In this document: positions 48,495 through 57,353 of the stretch, one piece after another
Layout: each line of letters begins with the position of its first letter
Numbering within the stretch: the stretch's first letter is position 1
From: Streptomyces flavochromogenes
Lineage (GTDB): Bacteria; Actinomycetota; Actinomycetes; Streptomycetales; Streptomycetaceae
Length of the DNA stretch: 64,000 nucleotides
Assembly: GCF_000717595.1 (NCBI RefSeq)
Contig: NZ_JNZO01000021.1
Coordinates: 62,001 to 126,000 of the forward strand
Direction of reading: 5' to 3'
Position numbers and translations under genes: made by a program
Notes under the pieces: generated by a model
The model's input: only the letters and a program-made list of their open reading frames with translations
Database searches by the model: none
What the model was told of the DNA's origin: nothing

Positions 48495-49907
48495 GTGGCG
48501 GCGAGCGACGCGAGGGGGGCGAGCGGCGTCCGGCGTCGTGACGCGCCAAGCCGGGGGCAGACCCGATCCGAAGACGGCGCGAGGCCGGGGATGTCGGGGA
48601 TCCGGCTCGCCCTCGCCCTTCCGCTGCTCGTCGGCGTGATGCTGCCGCAGGCCTTCGCCGGCGGTGGCACCCGCCGCTGGTTCGGCGGACGCGGCGAGGG
48701 CCAGCGCGCCGAGGCCCAGGCGGCCAAGGACGCCGCCGCCTCCGCCTTCTACGAGCTCGACACCGCCCAGCGCGGGCTGCGGATCTCCATCGAGACCATC
48801 ACCGCCGTCGACAGCTCCCCCGAGACGCGCCGCGCCGTCGAGGGCTTCGAGGCACTCGGGCGCCGTATCGACGAGGTCAGCCACACCTACATCAGCGCCG
48901 TCGACGCCCACGACCTCGACCGGGACGAGCTCGACGCCGCGACCGCCGGCCGGGCCCGCGCCGAACTGACCCGCGCCAAGGACGAGCTGGACCGCGTGAA
49001 GGGGGAGCTCGACCGCTTCGAGGCGGGGCTCGCCCCGCTGCTCGGACAGGCCGAGACCCAGCTCGCCCGCCTCGCCCCCGCCGTCGAGCGGGCCCGGCAG
49101 GCCCTGCGCGGCGCGAGCGGCGCCCTGGACTCCGTACGGGAGAGCGGGCTGCGGGCCGACGACCTCGCCGCCCGGCTCGCCGCCCTCGGGCCCGAACTCA
49201 CCCGGCTCAACGAGGGCGCCGGCCGGCACGGTGTGCCCGAGACCCTGCAGCGCGCCGACAAGGTCCTGCGCGACGCCGAGGCCGTACGGGTCGAGGCCGA
49301 GCGGCTGCCGGAGCGGGCCGCCGAGATCGACCGGCGCCTCGTGTCCCTCCGTACCCGCACCGAGGCCCTCACCACGCGCACCGGCGGCGTCGAACCGATC
49401 CTCTCGGAGCTGCGGCGGCGGTTCACCGCACCCTGCTGGCAGGACCTCCAGCACGTGCCCGATCAGGCCGCCACCACGCTGCGACAGGCCGAGGAGCGGC
49501 TCGCCGAGGCCGGAAAGGCGCGTGCCGAGCAGCGGTGGCCGGACGCGACCTCACTGCTGTCCACCGTCCGCGCGCTGCTCGACTCCACCGACGAGGCCGT
49601 CTCCGCCGCCGGTGACCGGCTGCGCCGCCTCGACGCCGTCGCCAAGGACCCGAAGGCGGAGACCGACCGCGCCCGGTTCGCGGTACGGGACGCCCAGCGC
49701 CTCGCGATGGCCGGGCGCAGCAGCCCCGACCCGCGCCACGCCCGGCCCCTCGACGAGGCCGTCGCCCGGATCGACCGGGCGGTCGACACTCTGGAGGGCC
49801 GCCACCCGGACTACTGGCACTTCCTGACCGAGCTGGAGGCCGTACGGGCCACGGCCGCGCACGTCGTCGGCCTGATCAGGGAGGAACGGGGCGCCACCGG
49901 GCATTGA
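48495..49907 (+). CDS. Long coiled-coil protein with N-terminal membrane helix
   Basis: 470 aa from GTG 48495 with GGAGAGG upstream. After a basic cytoplasmic start comes one hydrophobic segment (IRLALALPLLVGVMLPQAFAG), which may be a signal or anchor. The rest is almost entirely helical, with Leu/Ala heptads and many Arg/Glu (ELTRAKDELDRVKGELDRFE, LRDAEAVRVEAERLPERAAE), i.e. an extended coiled coil. One Cys-Trp (APCWQDLQ) breaks the pattern. Domain family not recognised; a scaffold or cell-envelope role is possible. Confidence 0.8.
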   Translation: MAASDARGASGVRRRDAPSRGQTRSEDGARPGMSGIRLALALPLLVGVMLPQAFAGGGTRRWFGGRGEGQRAEAQAAKDAAASAFYELDTAQRGLRISIETITAVDSSPETRRAVEGFEALGRRIDEVSHTYISAVDAHDLDRDELDAATAGRARAELTRAKDELDRVKGELDRFEAGLAPLLGQAETQLARLAPAVERARQALRGASGALDSVRESGLRADDLAARLAALGPELTRLNEGAGRHGVPETLQRADKVLRDAEAVRVEAERLPERAAEIDRRLVSLRTRTEALTTRTGGVEPILSELRRRFTAPCWQDLQHVPDQAATTLRQAEERLAEAGKARAEQRWPDATSLLSTVRALLDSTDEAVSAAGDRLRRLDAVAKDPKAETDRARFAVRDAQRLAMAGRSSPDPRHARPLDEAVARIDRAVDTLEGRHPDYWHFLTELEAVRATAAHVVGLIREERGATGH

Positions 49908-50059
49908 GCCGGGCGATGGGGGGGGCGCCGGGCGGGGCCGCAGGGCCGAGAGGCCCGCGGCGGGCGTGAGGTGAGGCCGCGGGGCCGCGGCGGGCGTGGC
50001 GGGCGTGGGGAGCGGCCGGAGGTCGGGTCCCCTCTCCGTGTCCGTGTTCCTGCCCGGGT

Positions 50060-50099
50060 CCCGTGCCCGTGCCCGTGTCCGTGTCCGTGTCCGTGTCCG
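50060..50099. repeat. Hexanucleotide repeat (CCCGTG/TCCGTG)n
   Basis: Two to three CCCGTG units run into four TCCGTG units just upstream of the FmdB promoter. Copy number may vary. Confidence 0.85.
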
Positions 50100-50110
50100 C
50101 CCGCAGGCTC

Positions 50111-50123
50111 TAGCCTGTTCCCA
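50111..50123 (+). promoter_or_regulatory. Leaderless promoter of the FmdB gene
   Basis: TAGCCT (50111-50116) lies six bases before ATG 50123, with no ribosome site. Confidence 0.55.
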
Positions 50124-50341
50124 TGCCTCGTTATGAATTCCGCTGCCGGACCTGCGGCGACACCTTTGAGCTCAGCCGCCCGATGGCCGAGTCCTCCGAC
50201 CCCGCCTCCTGCCCCGCCGGGCACGACGACACCGTGAAGCTGCTCTCGGCCGTGGCCGTCGGCGGTTCCGCCTCCGCCGCCCCCGCGCCGAGCGGTGGCG
50301 GGGGTGGCGGAGGCTGCTGCGGTGGCGGTTGCTGCGGCTGA
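50123..50341 (+). CDS. FmdB-family zinc ribbon protein
   Basis: 72 aa. MPRYEFRCRTCGDTFELSRP with a second pair beginning SCPAGHD is the FmdB putative regulatory zinc ribbon. A Gly/Ser linker leads to a Cys-rich end, GGGGCCGGGCCG, with four more Cys that could hold a metal. FmdB-like proteins are small and of unknown role, in some cases linked to formamidase regulation. Confidence 0.92.
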   Translation: MPRYEFRCRTCGDTFELSRPMAESSDPASCPAGHDDTVKLLSAVAVGGSASAAPAPSGGGGGGGCCGGGCCG

Positions 50342-50351
50342 TCCCGGTCGG

Positions 50352-51326
50352 CTAGACGGCTGCAGCCGCCCTGAAGCGGCGCAGGATCTCCTCCCCCGCC
50401 GCGACCCCGCGTTCCGCGAGGACGTCGAGGTGGGGGGCCGTCCAGTCGCTGTCGGCCAGTTCGCCGTGGCCCGGGCGCCACGCCCGGTCCGCGGCGAGCA
50501 GCAGGTCCGCGTCGAGGAGCGAGTCGCCTGCGGCCAGGGTGAGCGAGGCGCCGGTACGGCGGGCGACCTCGCGGACGGCCGCGCTCTTGGTGAGCGGCTT
50601 CGGTACGGCGTACACCTTGCGGCCCTGGAGCGAGACCGTCCAGCCGCGCTCCCCCGCCCAGGCGCCGAAGCGCTCCAGCCAGTCCTCGGGCAGCCGTTCC
50701 CGCTCGACGACGAGGTAGGCGAACAGGTCCTCGGCGACGCGGTGCTTGCGTACCCAGGACAGGTCCGTGGTCGCTGTGAGATAGGCGCGGACCTCGGAGA
50801 GCGGCGCGCACTCCTCGGCGAGCCTGCGCAGCACGGAGGCGTGCCAGTCGGCGTCGGTGACGCCGTCGACGAGGATGTGCCCGCCGTTGGCGCAGATCGC
50901 GTACTTCGCTGCGCTGCCGGGAAGTTGGATGCGCTGGTACTGCTTGCGCGTCCGGGTGGTGGTGGGGACGAAGACGGCTTCGTCGGTCAGTCGCTCCAGA
51001 AGCTCCGCCGCGTTCTCGGTCATGTACGAGAGCGGCTTGGACTCGTGGACCTCGACGCAGAGCAGCCGGGGTGCCTGGGCGTCGGGCATGCCGAGGGCGA
51101 GGGCCGCGGACGAGTAGATGAGGGTGCGGTCGAGGTCGCTCGCGACCAGGACGGGGGCGGGACCCGCGGTAGGGACCGGGATCGGGGCCTGGGCCGGAAT
51201 CGGGGCCTTCGTCGTAGGCGTCACGCTCGTGGTCGTACCCGTCGTCTCGGTCGCACTACCGGTCACGGTCGCCGTACTCGCGGTACTCGTCGCGCTGGTC
51301 GCACTCGTCCCCCTCTTCGTACTCAC
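50352..51326 (-). CDS. HAD hydrolase of the Ter-associated operon
   Basis: 324 aa, GTG overlapping the preceding stop (GTGA). A Thr/Ser/Ala-rich N-terminal ~50 residues precede the HAD core: motif I VLVASDLDRTLIYSS, motif II VFVPTTTRTRKQYQRI, Lys in PKPLTKSAAV, and motif IV LAAGDSLLDADLLLAAD. Last gene of an operon with a fused phosphoribosyltransferase/StiP protein and a CitE-like lyase, the set described for Ter-linked biosynthesis of a nucleoside-like product. It probably removes a phosphate in that pathway. Confidence 0.85.
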   Translation of the reverse strand: MSTKRGTSATSATSTASTATVTGSATETTGTTTSVTPTTKAPIPAQAPIPVPTAGPAPVLVASDLDRTLIYSSAALALGMPDAQAPRLLCVEVHESKPLSYMTENAAELLERLTDEAVFVPTTTRTRKQYQRIQLPGSAAKYAICANGGHILVDGVTDADWHASVLRRLAEECAPLSEVRAYLTATTDLSWVRKHRVAEDLFAYLVVERERLPEDWLERFGAWAGERGWTVSLQGRKVYAVPKPLTKSAAVREVARRTGASLTLAAGDSLLDADLLLAADRAWRPGHGELADSDWTAPHLDVLAERGVAAGEEILRRFRAAAAV

Positions 51327-54091
51327 TGGGACACCACCGCCTTGCCGTCGGCGCCGGTCGCACCCCTCGTGTACTGAGGGTGGATCAGGCCGACGCAGCT
51401 GTACGGGAGTTCGTCGACCTCCTCGACCGGCACGCCGCGCTGCTCGGCGAGCAGCCGGACGTGCGCGAGGTCGGCTTCGGCGCCCCGCTTGGCGAGGATC
51501 TTCCAGGGGACGCGGCGGAGCAGGACGCGGGTGGTCTCGCCGACGCCCGGCTTGACGAGGTTGACGTCGTGAATGCCGTACTCCTCGCTGATCCGCTCCA
51601 CGGCTGCCCAGCCCTCCCAGGTCGGGGTGCGGTCGGCGGCCAGCAGTTCCTTCACGTCGGCGTCGACGGCCGCGCCGACCTCGTCGAAGCGGGCGGCGAC
51701 GGCGTCGAGGAAGGTGTTGGAGACGTCCGCGCCGGCCAGCTCGCGGTAGAACTTTCCGCCGTGGAAGTCGTTCGGTCCGACCAGGTCGGCGCGGAGCACC
51801 GTACGGGAGATCAGGCCGGAGACCGTGGAGTTGAGGCAGGCGGAGGGTATGAGGAAGTCCTCGCGCGTGCCGTACGTACGGACGCAGGAGCCGGGGTCGG
51901 CGAGGACCGCGATCTCCGGGTCGAAGCCGGTGACGCCTTCGGCGGCCTCGAAATCCTTGATCGCGTCGGCGAGTTCACGGGTGATGGCGCCCTTGCCGGT
52001 CCAGCCGTCGACGAACACGACGTCGGCCGGGTCGTGGTGGGCGGCGAGCCAGCGCAGCGCGTTGGCGTCGATGCCGCGGCCGCGCACGATGGAGACGGCG
52101 TAGTGGGGCAGCTCCAGGCCGTGGCGGGCCTGCGCCCAGCGGCGCATGAGGACGCCGACGGGGGTGCCGGCACGTGCGAGCGAGACGAGGACGGGCCGGT
52201 GGCCGGGCCGCTCGCGCTCGGCGAGGACGGTCTCGGTGACGGTGCCGACGGCACGGGCGATGCGGGCCGCCGAGGTCTCCAGGGCGGCGTGGAACAGCTC
52301 CTGGTAGCGGTCGCTCGGCTGGTACTCGACGGGGAGCGACTCCGCGTAGTGCGCACCGCCGCTCTGGATGGCTTCCTCGCGTTCCTCGGTGGGCGCCTCG
52401 AGCTCGACGTCCGAGAGGTCCTGGAGCAGCCAGCCGACCTCCTCGGGTGCGTACGAGGAGAAGGCGGGGCCGCGGAGGGGCTCGGGCAGCATGGAGCTCC
52501 TTTCGGGAGCTTCGGTGGCTTCGGTGACCTCGGGCGTGGCGTCGTACGGAACGTACGGAGAGGCCGTGGGCGTGTACGAGGGGACGACGGCGAGCACGAC
52601 GCGCGGGATGTGCGCGGCGAGCTGGGCGAGCAGGCCGTCCGGGGCGTGCAGGGCCGGGGTGTCGGCGGTGGAGTCGACGACGAGGACGACGGCGTCGAAA
52701 CCCGCGCCGGCCACGTTGTAGGCGTAGCGCTCGCCGGGGCCGTCGGCGGGGTTGTCGTGGGCGGGGAAGACGAGCCGGGTGCGGATCGCGTAGCCGGGGT
52801 CGTCGACGGCGAGGACGGGCGAGCGGGTGGTGGTGGAGTACCGGACGTCGTGCCCGGCGTCCTCCAGGGCGGTGCCGAGGCGCAGGGGCGCGTACATCAG
52901 CTCCTCGAATCCGAGGACGAGGACGCGGGGCTCCGCGGGCGGCGGGGTGGGGGCGGCGGGCCGTCCGTCGGCGGTCGCGGCGAGCGCTTCCCCGGCGGTC
53001 CGGCCGGAGCGGTCCTCGACGGACGAGCCGGGCCGCTCCTCGGACGTCGCGGCGAGCTGTGCCTGGGCGGCCGGGACCTGCGGTGCCTCCGCAGCCGGGA
53101 CCCGCAGGGCCTCGGCGGCCTGGACCTGCGGTGCCTCCCCGGCCGGGATCCGAAGGGGCTCGGTGGCCGGGACGCGCAGGGCCTCCGCGGCCGGGACGGC
53201 CCGCAGCGCCTCGGTGATCCTGCCCGCCATCGCGGGCAGCGCCGCCTCCAGGCGGTCCCGCTGGTCGGGCGTGAAGCCGTGCCGACCGCCGTCGGGCAGC
53301 CCCTCCGGCCAGTCCAGCGCCACGCGCACGGGCGCGGGCCGACGCGGGGCCGCGGCGGAGCCGGGAGCGGGCTCCGTGCCCGGCTCGTACGCCCGCTCGT
53401 GTTCCGCCACCAGCGCCTGGCCCTTCTCCAGGACCCCCTCCGGGAGGCGTACGGTGCCGGCGGCGCCGGACATCAGGTCGACGCGGGCGCCTATCTCCGC
53501 CGCGAAGGCGTCCAGGCGGCCGAGGTCGGCGGCCGAGCGCATGTCGACGAGGGCGACGACGACGTACCGGTCGCGCGGGTAGCGCTCGTGCAGGGCCCTG
53601 ACGGTGTTGAGGACGGTGTTGCCGGTGGAGAACTCGTCGTCGACGAGGACCAGCGGGCCGTCGCCGGCGAGCAGCTTGGGGTCCGCGGGCAGCAGCAGGT
53701 GCGAGGTGGCGTGCGAGTGGGACTCCTCGAAGCCGCCCGCGCGGGCCACTCCGGCCACCGGCCGCCGGGTGGAGTGGAGGTACGGGGCGAGGCCGAGGCC
53801 GTCGGCGACGGCGTGGCCCAGGGCGGTGGCCGTCTCGGCGTACCCGAGGACGACCGAGCGCGCGGCCTCCTCGTCACCGAGGAGCGCGCGGACGCGGCGG
53901 CCGAGGTCGAGGCCGGAGCCGTAGACCACGGACGGCCGCTGCGGCACGTGCTTGCCGAGCACACTGGAGACCAGCAGATGCGCCCGCTTGGGGTTGCGAC
54001 GCAGTGCGAGGCCCAACAGGGCCGGTAGCGCCTCGTCGCCGATCAGTTCGACGCCCAGTCGCTCCGCGACCCACGTTCCGGTCCACACCAC
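51323..54091 (-). CDS. Fused phosphoribosyltransferase and StiP-type PRTase protein (Ter-associated)
   Basis: 922 aa. N-terminal PRTase: PLVLVDDEFSTGNTVLNTV (residues ~146-164) is the PRPP-binding loop, followed by a TRSP-like region (GARVDLMSGAAG). After a low-complexity Pro/Ala/Glu linker (~280-390), RVLVLGFEELMYAPLRLGTA continues the first module. The second module (~550-900) is StiP-like: RPVLVSLARAGTPVGVLMRR, HYAVSIVRGRGIDANAL, VVFVDGWTGKGAITREL and GEFHG-like NDFHGGKFYREL. In other bacteria these are separate neighbours in tellurite/Ter operons. 18 bp behind the CitE-like gene; overlaps the HAD gene. Confidence 0.85.
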   Translation of the reverse strand: MVWTGTWVAERLGVELIGDEALPALLGLALRRNPKRAHLLVSSVLGKHVPQRPSVVYGSGLDLGRRVRALLGDEEAARSVVLGYAETATALGHAVADGLGLAPYLHSTRRPVAGVARAGGFEESHSHATSHLLLPADPKLLAGDGPLVLVDDEFSTGNTVLNTVRALHERYPRDRYVVVALVDMRSAADLGRLDAFAAEIGARVDLMSGAAGTVRLPEGVLEKGQALVAEHERAYEPGTEPAPGSAAAPRRPAPVRVALDWPEGLPDGGRHGFTPDQRDRLEAALPAMAGRITEALRAVPAAEALRVPATEPLRIPAGEAPQVQAAEALRVPAAEAPQVPAAQAQLAATSEERPGSSVEDRSGRTAGEALAATADGRPAAPTPPPAEPRVLVLGFEELMYAPLRLGTALEDAGHDVRYSTTTRSPVLAVDDPGYAIRTRLVFPAHDNPADGPGERYAYNVAGAGFDAVVLVVDSTADTPALHAPDGLLAQLAAHIPRVVLAVVPSYTPTASPYVPYDATPEVTEATEAPERSSMLPEPLRGPAFSSYAPEEVGWLLQDLSDVELEAPTEEREEAIQSGGAHYAESLPVEYQPSDRYQELFHAALETSAARIARAVGTVTETVLAERERPGHRPVLVSLARAGTPVGVLMRRWAQARHGLELPHYAVSIVRGRGIDANALRWLAAHHDPADVVFVDGWTGKGAITRELADAIKDFEAAEGVTGFDPEIAVLADPGSCVRTYGTREDFLIPSACLNSTVSGLISRTVLRADLVGPNDFHGGKFYRELAGADVSNTFLDAVAARFDEVGAAVDADVKELLAADRTPTWEGWAAVERISEEYGIHDVNLVKPGVGETTRVLLRRVPWKILAKRGAEADLAHVRLLAEQRGVPVEEVDELPYSCVGLIHPQYTRGATGADGKAVVSQ

Positions 54092-54109
54092 GTCGTCGAC
54101 GTCCCTTCG

Positions 54110-55303
54110 TCAGCCGGCCAGTCCGGCGGTGAGCAGATCCACGAAGCCGACGTCCTCCTTGGCGACGCCGAAGAGCTCGGCGCGCAGGAGGGTGCGTTCG
54201 GCCCACGCGCGATGCGGCTTCACTTCGTTCATCTTGTTCGTGTAGGCGGAGCGGAGCACTCCGCCGCCGCCCTGTTCGGGCCGCAGGATGTCCTGGGCGT
54301 CGCTCCACTCCTCGTGGCTGACCACGGAGAGGGCGTGCACCGGCACCACATGGGTGGGGTGGATGCAGGTCTTGCCGAGCAGGCCGTTGGCGCGGTCGAG
54401 TTCGATCTCGCGCAGCAGGCCGTCGAGGTCGTGTTCGATGAGGGCCGTGCGCAGGTCCTCGGCGCGGCCTTCGAGGAAGGGGCTGCGGCGCAGCTGGGGC
54501 TTGAACATGCGCTCGCCGGGCCGGAAGTACTCCCAGACGGGTCCCGTGACGGTGAAGCCCGTGCCGTCGGAGCGGCCGAGGACGTTGACGACGTCGGCGA
54601 TGACGTTCGCGACGATCTTGACGTCGTAGGCGGTCATGTCGGGCGAGCGGCGCAGTCCGTAGGCGGAGCAGAAGTCGGTGACGCCGAGGCGGAGGGCGAG
54701 GACCCGGTCGCGGTACTTGTCGGTGATCGAGGCGATGCCGGCGAGGGTCTCGGCCCGGGTCTCCAGGTGGAGGAGCTCGGGGGACTCCAGGACGGGCATG
54801 GCGAAAAGACGCCGTCCGCTCGTCCGCTCGGCCAGGGCGAGCGCTTCGAGGAAGGCCTGGCCGCGTGCCTCGGTGAACTTGGGCAGTACGAATCCGGACA
54901 GCAGGCGGACCGTTTCTCCAAGCCGGGCGACGAGGTCGGTGATCTGGCGCGGATCGCGGACCCGGATGAAGAGCAGGGGCAGATCCGTGGCGGTGTCGGC
55001 GTCCGTCACGGTCCCGGCGGTGTGATCGGCGAGGTCGGCGAACTGACGTACGAGGTTGTCCTCGCCCGCCTCGACGTCGGCGTCGCTGATGGAGTCCTCC
55101 AGGCAGAGCACCATGGAGACCACTCCACGGGCCGCCTGCTTGCGCACGTCGTCGGCGAGCCGAGGCCGGGTGGCCGGGCTGTAGAGCGTGGCCCCCAGGG
55201 CCACGGCGAGCGTGCGCGCGGGCGAATCTGCCGTGAACACGGCCGGTTCCCGAAGGAAGAGACCAGCCCGCGCCGCGGACGGGATGTGCCCGAAATGACG
55301 CAT
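54110..55303 (-). CDS. HpcH/HpaI (CitE-like) C-C lyase of the Ter operon
   Basis: 397 aa TIM-barrel lyase. LYSPATRPRLADDVRKQAAR, VVSMVLCLEDSISDADVEA, LPLLFIRVRDPRQITDLVAR, GFVLPKFTEARGQAFLEAL, and GKTCIHPTHVVPVHALS follow the CitE/HpcH arrangement, with the acidic metal ligands in LEDS. GGGGGA precedes ATG 55303. First gene of the lyase-PRTase-HAD operon, which is divergent from a TerD gene. Presumably builds or cleaves a carbon skeleton in the Ter-linked metabolite pathway. Confidence 0.85.
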   Translation of the reverse strand: MRHFGHIPSAARAGLFLREPAVFTADSPARTLAVALGATLYSPATRPRLADDVRKQAARGVVSMVLCLEDSISDADVEAGEDNLVRQFADLADHTAGTVTDADTATDLPLLFIRVRDPRQITDLVARLGETVRLLSGFVLPKFTEARGQAFLEALALAERTSGRRLFAMPVLESPELLHLETRAETLAGIASITDKYRDRVLALRLGVTDFCSAYGLRRSPDMTAYDVKIVANVIADVVNVLGRSDGTGFTVTGPVWEYFRPGERMFKPQLRRSPFLEGRAEDLRTALIEHDLDGLLREIELDRANGLLGKTCIHPTHVVPVHALSVVSHEEWSDAQDILRPEQGGGGVLRSAYTNKMNEVKPHRAWAERTLLRAELFGVAKEDVGFVDLLTAGLAG

Positions 55304-55480
55304 ATATGTCCCCCGTCTACCTCTCTGGAACCTGACGACATGTGGCCGGTAATAGTACGTAGGTGCGGGTGTCCACAGTTCCCTTCGAGCATGAAATCCA
55401 GGTAACTCGTCAGCGTCCTTCACGCCGTCCTGCGACAGGTGACGCCCCCGCGTTGTCCGCGGGTCTGCCGGGAGGGCAGG

Positions 55481-56422
55481 ATGACGGTCATGACGCACGC
55501 GATGCTGAAGGGCTCCAACGTCCCTCTCGACACCGCGGCCGTACGGGCCGTGCTCCGCTGGACCCCGGGCTCCGGGGTCCCCGACGTGGATGCCTCGGCC
55601 CTGCTCCTGGGGCCCTCCGGCCGGGTGCGGTCCGACGAGGACTTCGTCTTCTACAACCAGCCGCGCCACCCTTCGGGCCTGGTGCGACGGCTGCCGAAGA
55701 AGCGTGACTCCAAGGGTCTCACGGACACCGTGGAAGCCGACCTCGGAAGCCTCGACCCCTCCGTCGACCGGGTGGTGATCGCGGCCTCCTCCGACGGCGG
55801 CACCTTCCGCTCCGTCTCCGACCTGCGGATCCTGCTGTACGACGCGACGGCGGGGCCCGACGCCGAGGCACTGGCCCTGTTCTCCGTGACGGCGGAGACG
55901 GGCGAGGAGACGGCCGTGATCTGCGGCGAGCTGTACCGCCGCGGGGACGGCTGGAAGTTCCGTGCCGTGGGTCAGGGTTATCCGACGGGCCTGGTCGGCC
56001 TCGCCACCGATTTCGGCATCTCGGTCGACGAGGACGCGCAGGACGCGGCGCAGGAGGCCGCCCAGGCGGCCCAGAGCGCCCAGGACGGCTCCCAGGAGGC
56101 CCAGGGGGGCTTCCGTGAGGTCCCGGGCGGTCAGGGCGCCTCCGGCGAGGTCCAGGGGGCCACGGCGGGCACCGTCGCCTCCGGTACCGGCGACCCGGAT
56201 CTCGACCTGACCGTCGTCCACACCCCCGTACCCGTGCCCCCGCAGCCGGCCATGCCGCCGCCCATGCCCGACCGGGCGCCCGCCTACGGCTACCCCCAGG
56301 AGCCGGCGAACGCCGCCGCGGCCCCCGCGTACGGCTATCCGCAGCCGGTGACCGCTCCCGAGCAGAATCCGGCGCCGGAGTTCCGGATGCCGCCGATGGG
56401 CCCCCAGTTCGTCCGGTCCTGA
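55481..56422 (+). CDS. TerD-domain protein with long Gln/Ala/Pro tail
   Basis: 313 aa, GGGAGGG before ATG. Residues ~1-190 form a TerD domain: [68 protein letters not shown]. The calcium-site residues are only partly kept (DVDASALL retained; the second loop differs from the DxDNR of the other two TerD proteins here). The C-terminal ~120 residues are Gln/Ala-rich, then APAYGYPQEP-type repeats, typical of a flexible interaction tail. Divergent from the lyase operon. Confidence 0.9.
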   Translation: MTVMTHAMLKGSNVPLDTAAVRAVLRWTPGSGVPDVDASALLLGPSGRVRSDEDFVFYNQPRHPSGLVRRLPKKRDSKGLTDTVEADLGSLDPSVDRVVIAASSDGGTFRSVSDLRILLYDATAGPDAEALALFSVTAETGEETAVICGELYRRGDGWKFRAVGQGYPTGLVGLATDFGISVDEDAQDAAQEAAQAAQSAQDGSQEAQGGFREVPGGQGASGEVQGATAGTVASGTGDPDLDLTVVHTPVPVPPQPAMPPPMPDRAPAYGYPQEPANAAAAPAYGYPQPVTAPEQNPAPEFRMPPMGPQFVRS

Positions 56423-56479
56423 GGATCCCGGCATTCCCGAAGAGCCGCCCGGGGGCGGCCCCGCGGACGCGGGCAACGG

Positions 56480-57220
56480 CTACGCCTTGGTCTTGTAGCC
56501 GCGCCCCCACTGGAGACCCCAGCCGTACAGCCGGTCCAGCTCGGCCTGGAAGCCGTACACGAAGCGCACCTCGCGGCGGACCGTCAGCTCGCCCTTGGCG
56601 TTCTCCACGGAGAAGACCGCGCAGGAGCGGGCCTGCGGGGCGCGCTCGTCGAGGTCGATCTCGATCCGGGGGCCGTTGCTCGGATACAGCGTGATCTTGG
56701 CGTGCGTGCGGTCGAAGGCCGGCGTCTGGTCGTAGATGTACACGAAGAACAGCAGGCGCTTGATCTCGTCCTTGTGGTCCAGATTGACGAAGATCGTCTC
56801 CCCGGAGGAGCCGCCGAAGCGGTCGTCGCCGCTGAGTTTCACGTACGGCGCGCCGTTCAGGTCCCCGAAGAAGCCGCCGAGCGGCTGCACCACGCCCTTG
56901 CTGCCGTCCGCGAGCTCGTAGAGGCAGCCCAGGTCCAGGTCGACGTTGACCATGCCCTGGGTGTGCGCCTGCACGACCTCGGGCTTGAAGAGCTGGGACG
57001 GGTTGCGGAGCAGCCGGCCGCTCTGCCGGGAGCGTCCTTCGAGGTCGGAGGTCCGCATCCGCCAGGAGAGGTTCACCCGGAGGTTGCCGGTGGCGGCGCC
57101 CTGTTTGGTGAGCGAGACGGACGGGCGCCGTTTCGTCAGATCGATCGTGTTCGACGCGGCGCTGCCCGAGTCGAACTGCGACGCCGTCCTCCCCGGAAAA
57201 AGGTTGTCCCAGAAGGCCAT
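56480..57220 (-). CDS. TerA-like tellurium-resistance domain protein
   Basis: 246 aa, starting MAFWDNLFPG with GAAGG upstream. VSLTKQGAATGNLRVNLSW, VNVDLDLGCLYELADGSKG, FIFVNL-like IFVNLDHKDEIKRLLFFVY and FSVENAKGELTVRREVRFVY correspond to a diverged TerD/TerA beta-sandwich (VDLDLGCLYEL being the usual acidic loop). Lies between a TerD gene (convergent) and the broken TerC gene (same strand). Role in the Ter stress complex inferred. Confidence 0.85.
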   Translation of the reverse strand: MAFWDNLFPGRTASQFDSGSAASNTIDLTKRRPSVSLTKQGAATGNLRVNLSWRMRTSDLEGRSRQSGRLLRNPSQLFKPEVVQAHTQGMVNVDLDLGCLYELADGSKGVVQPLGGFFGDLNGAPYVKLSGDDRFGGSSGETIFVNLDHKDEIKRLLFFVYIYDQTPAFDRTHAKITLYPSNGPRIEIDLDERAPQARSCAVFSVENAKGELTVRREVRFVYGFQAELDRLYGWGLQWGRGYKTKA

Positions 57221-57292
57221 GCCGCCTTCACCCCCCACTGATCGCCGGCCCCACTGTTCGCCGGCACCGCTGATCACCGACACCGCACACGC

Positions 57293-57327
57293 CTGCGGGG
57301 CGGCCGGGTGCACCGACCGCCCCGCAG
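57293..57327 (-). terminator. Terminator after the TerC locus
   Basis: CTGCGGGGCGG (57293-57303) pairs with CCGCCCCGCAG (57317-57327). Confidence 0.75.
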
Positions 57328-57353
57328 TGAAGCGTTCCTCATTGCCGGGGGTG

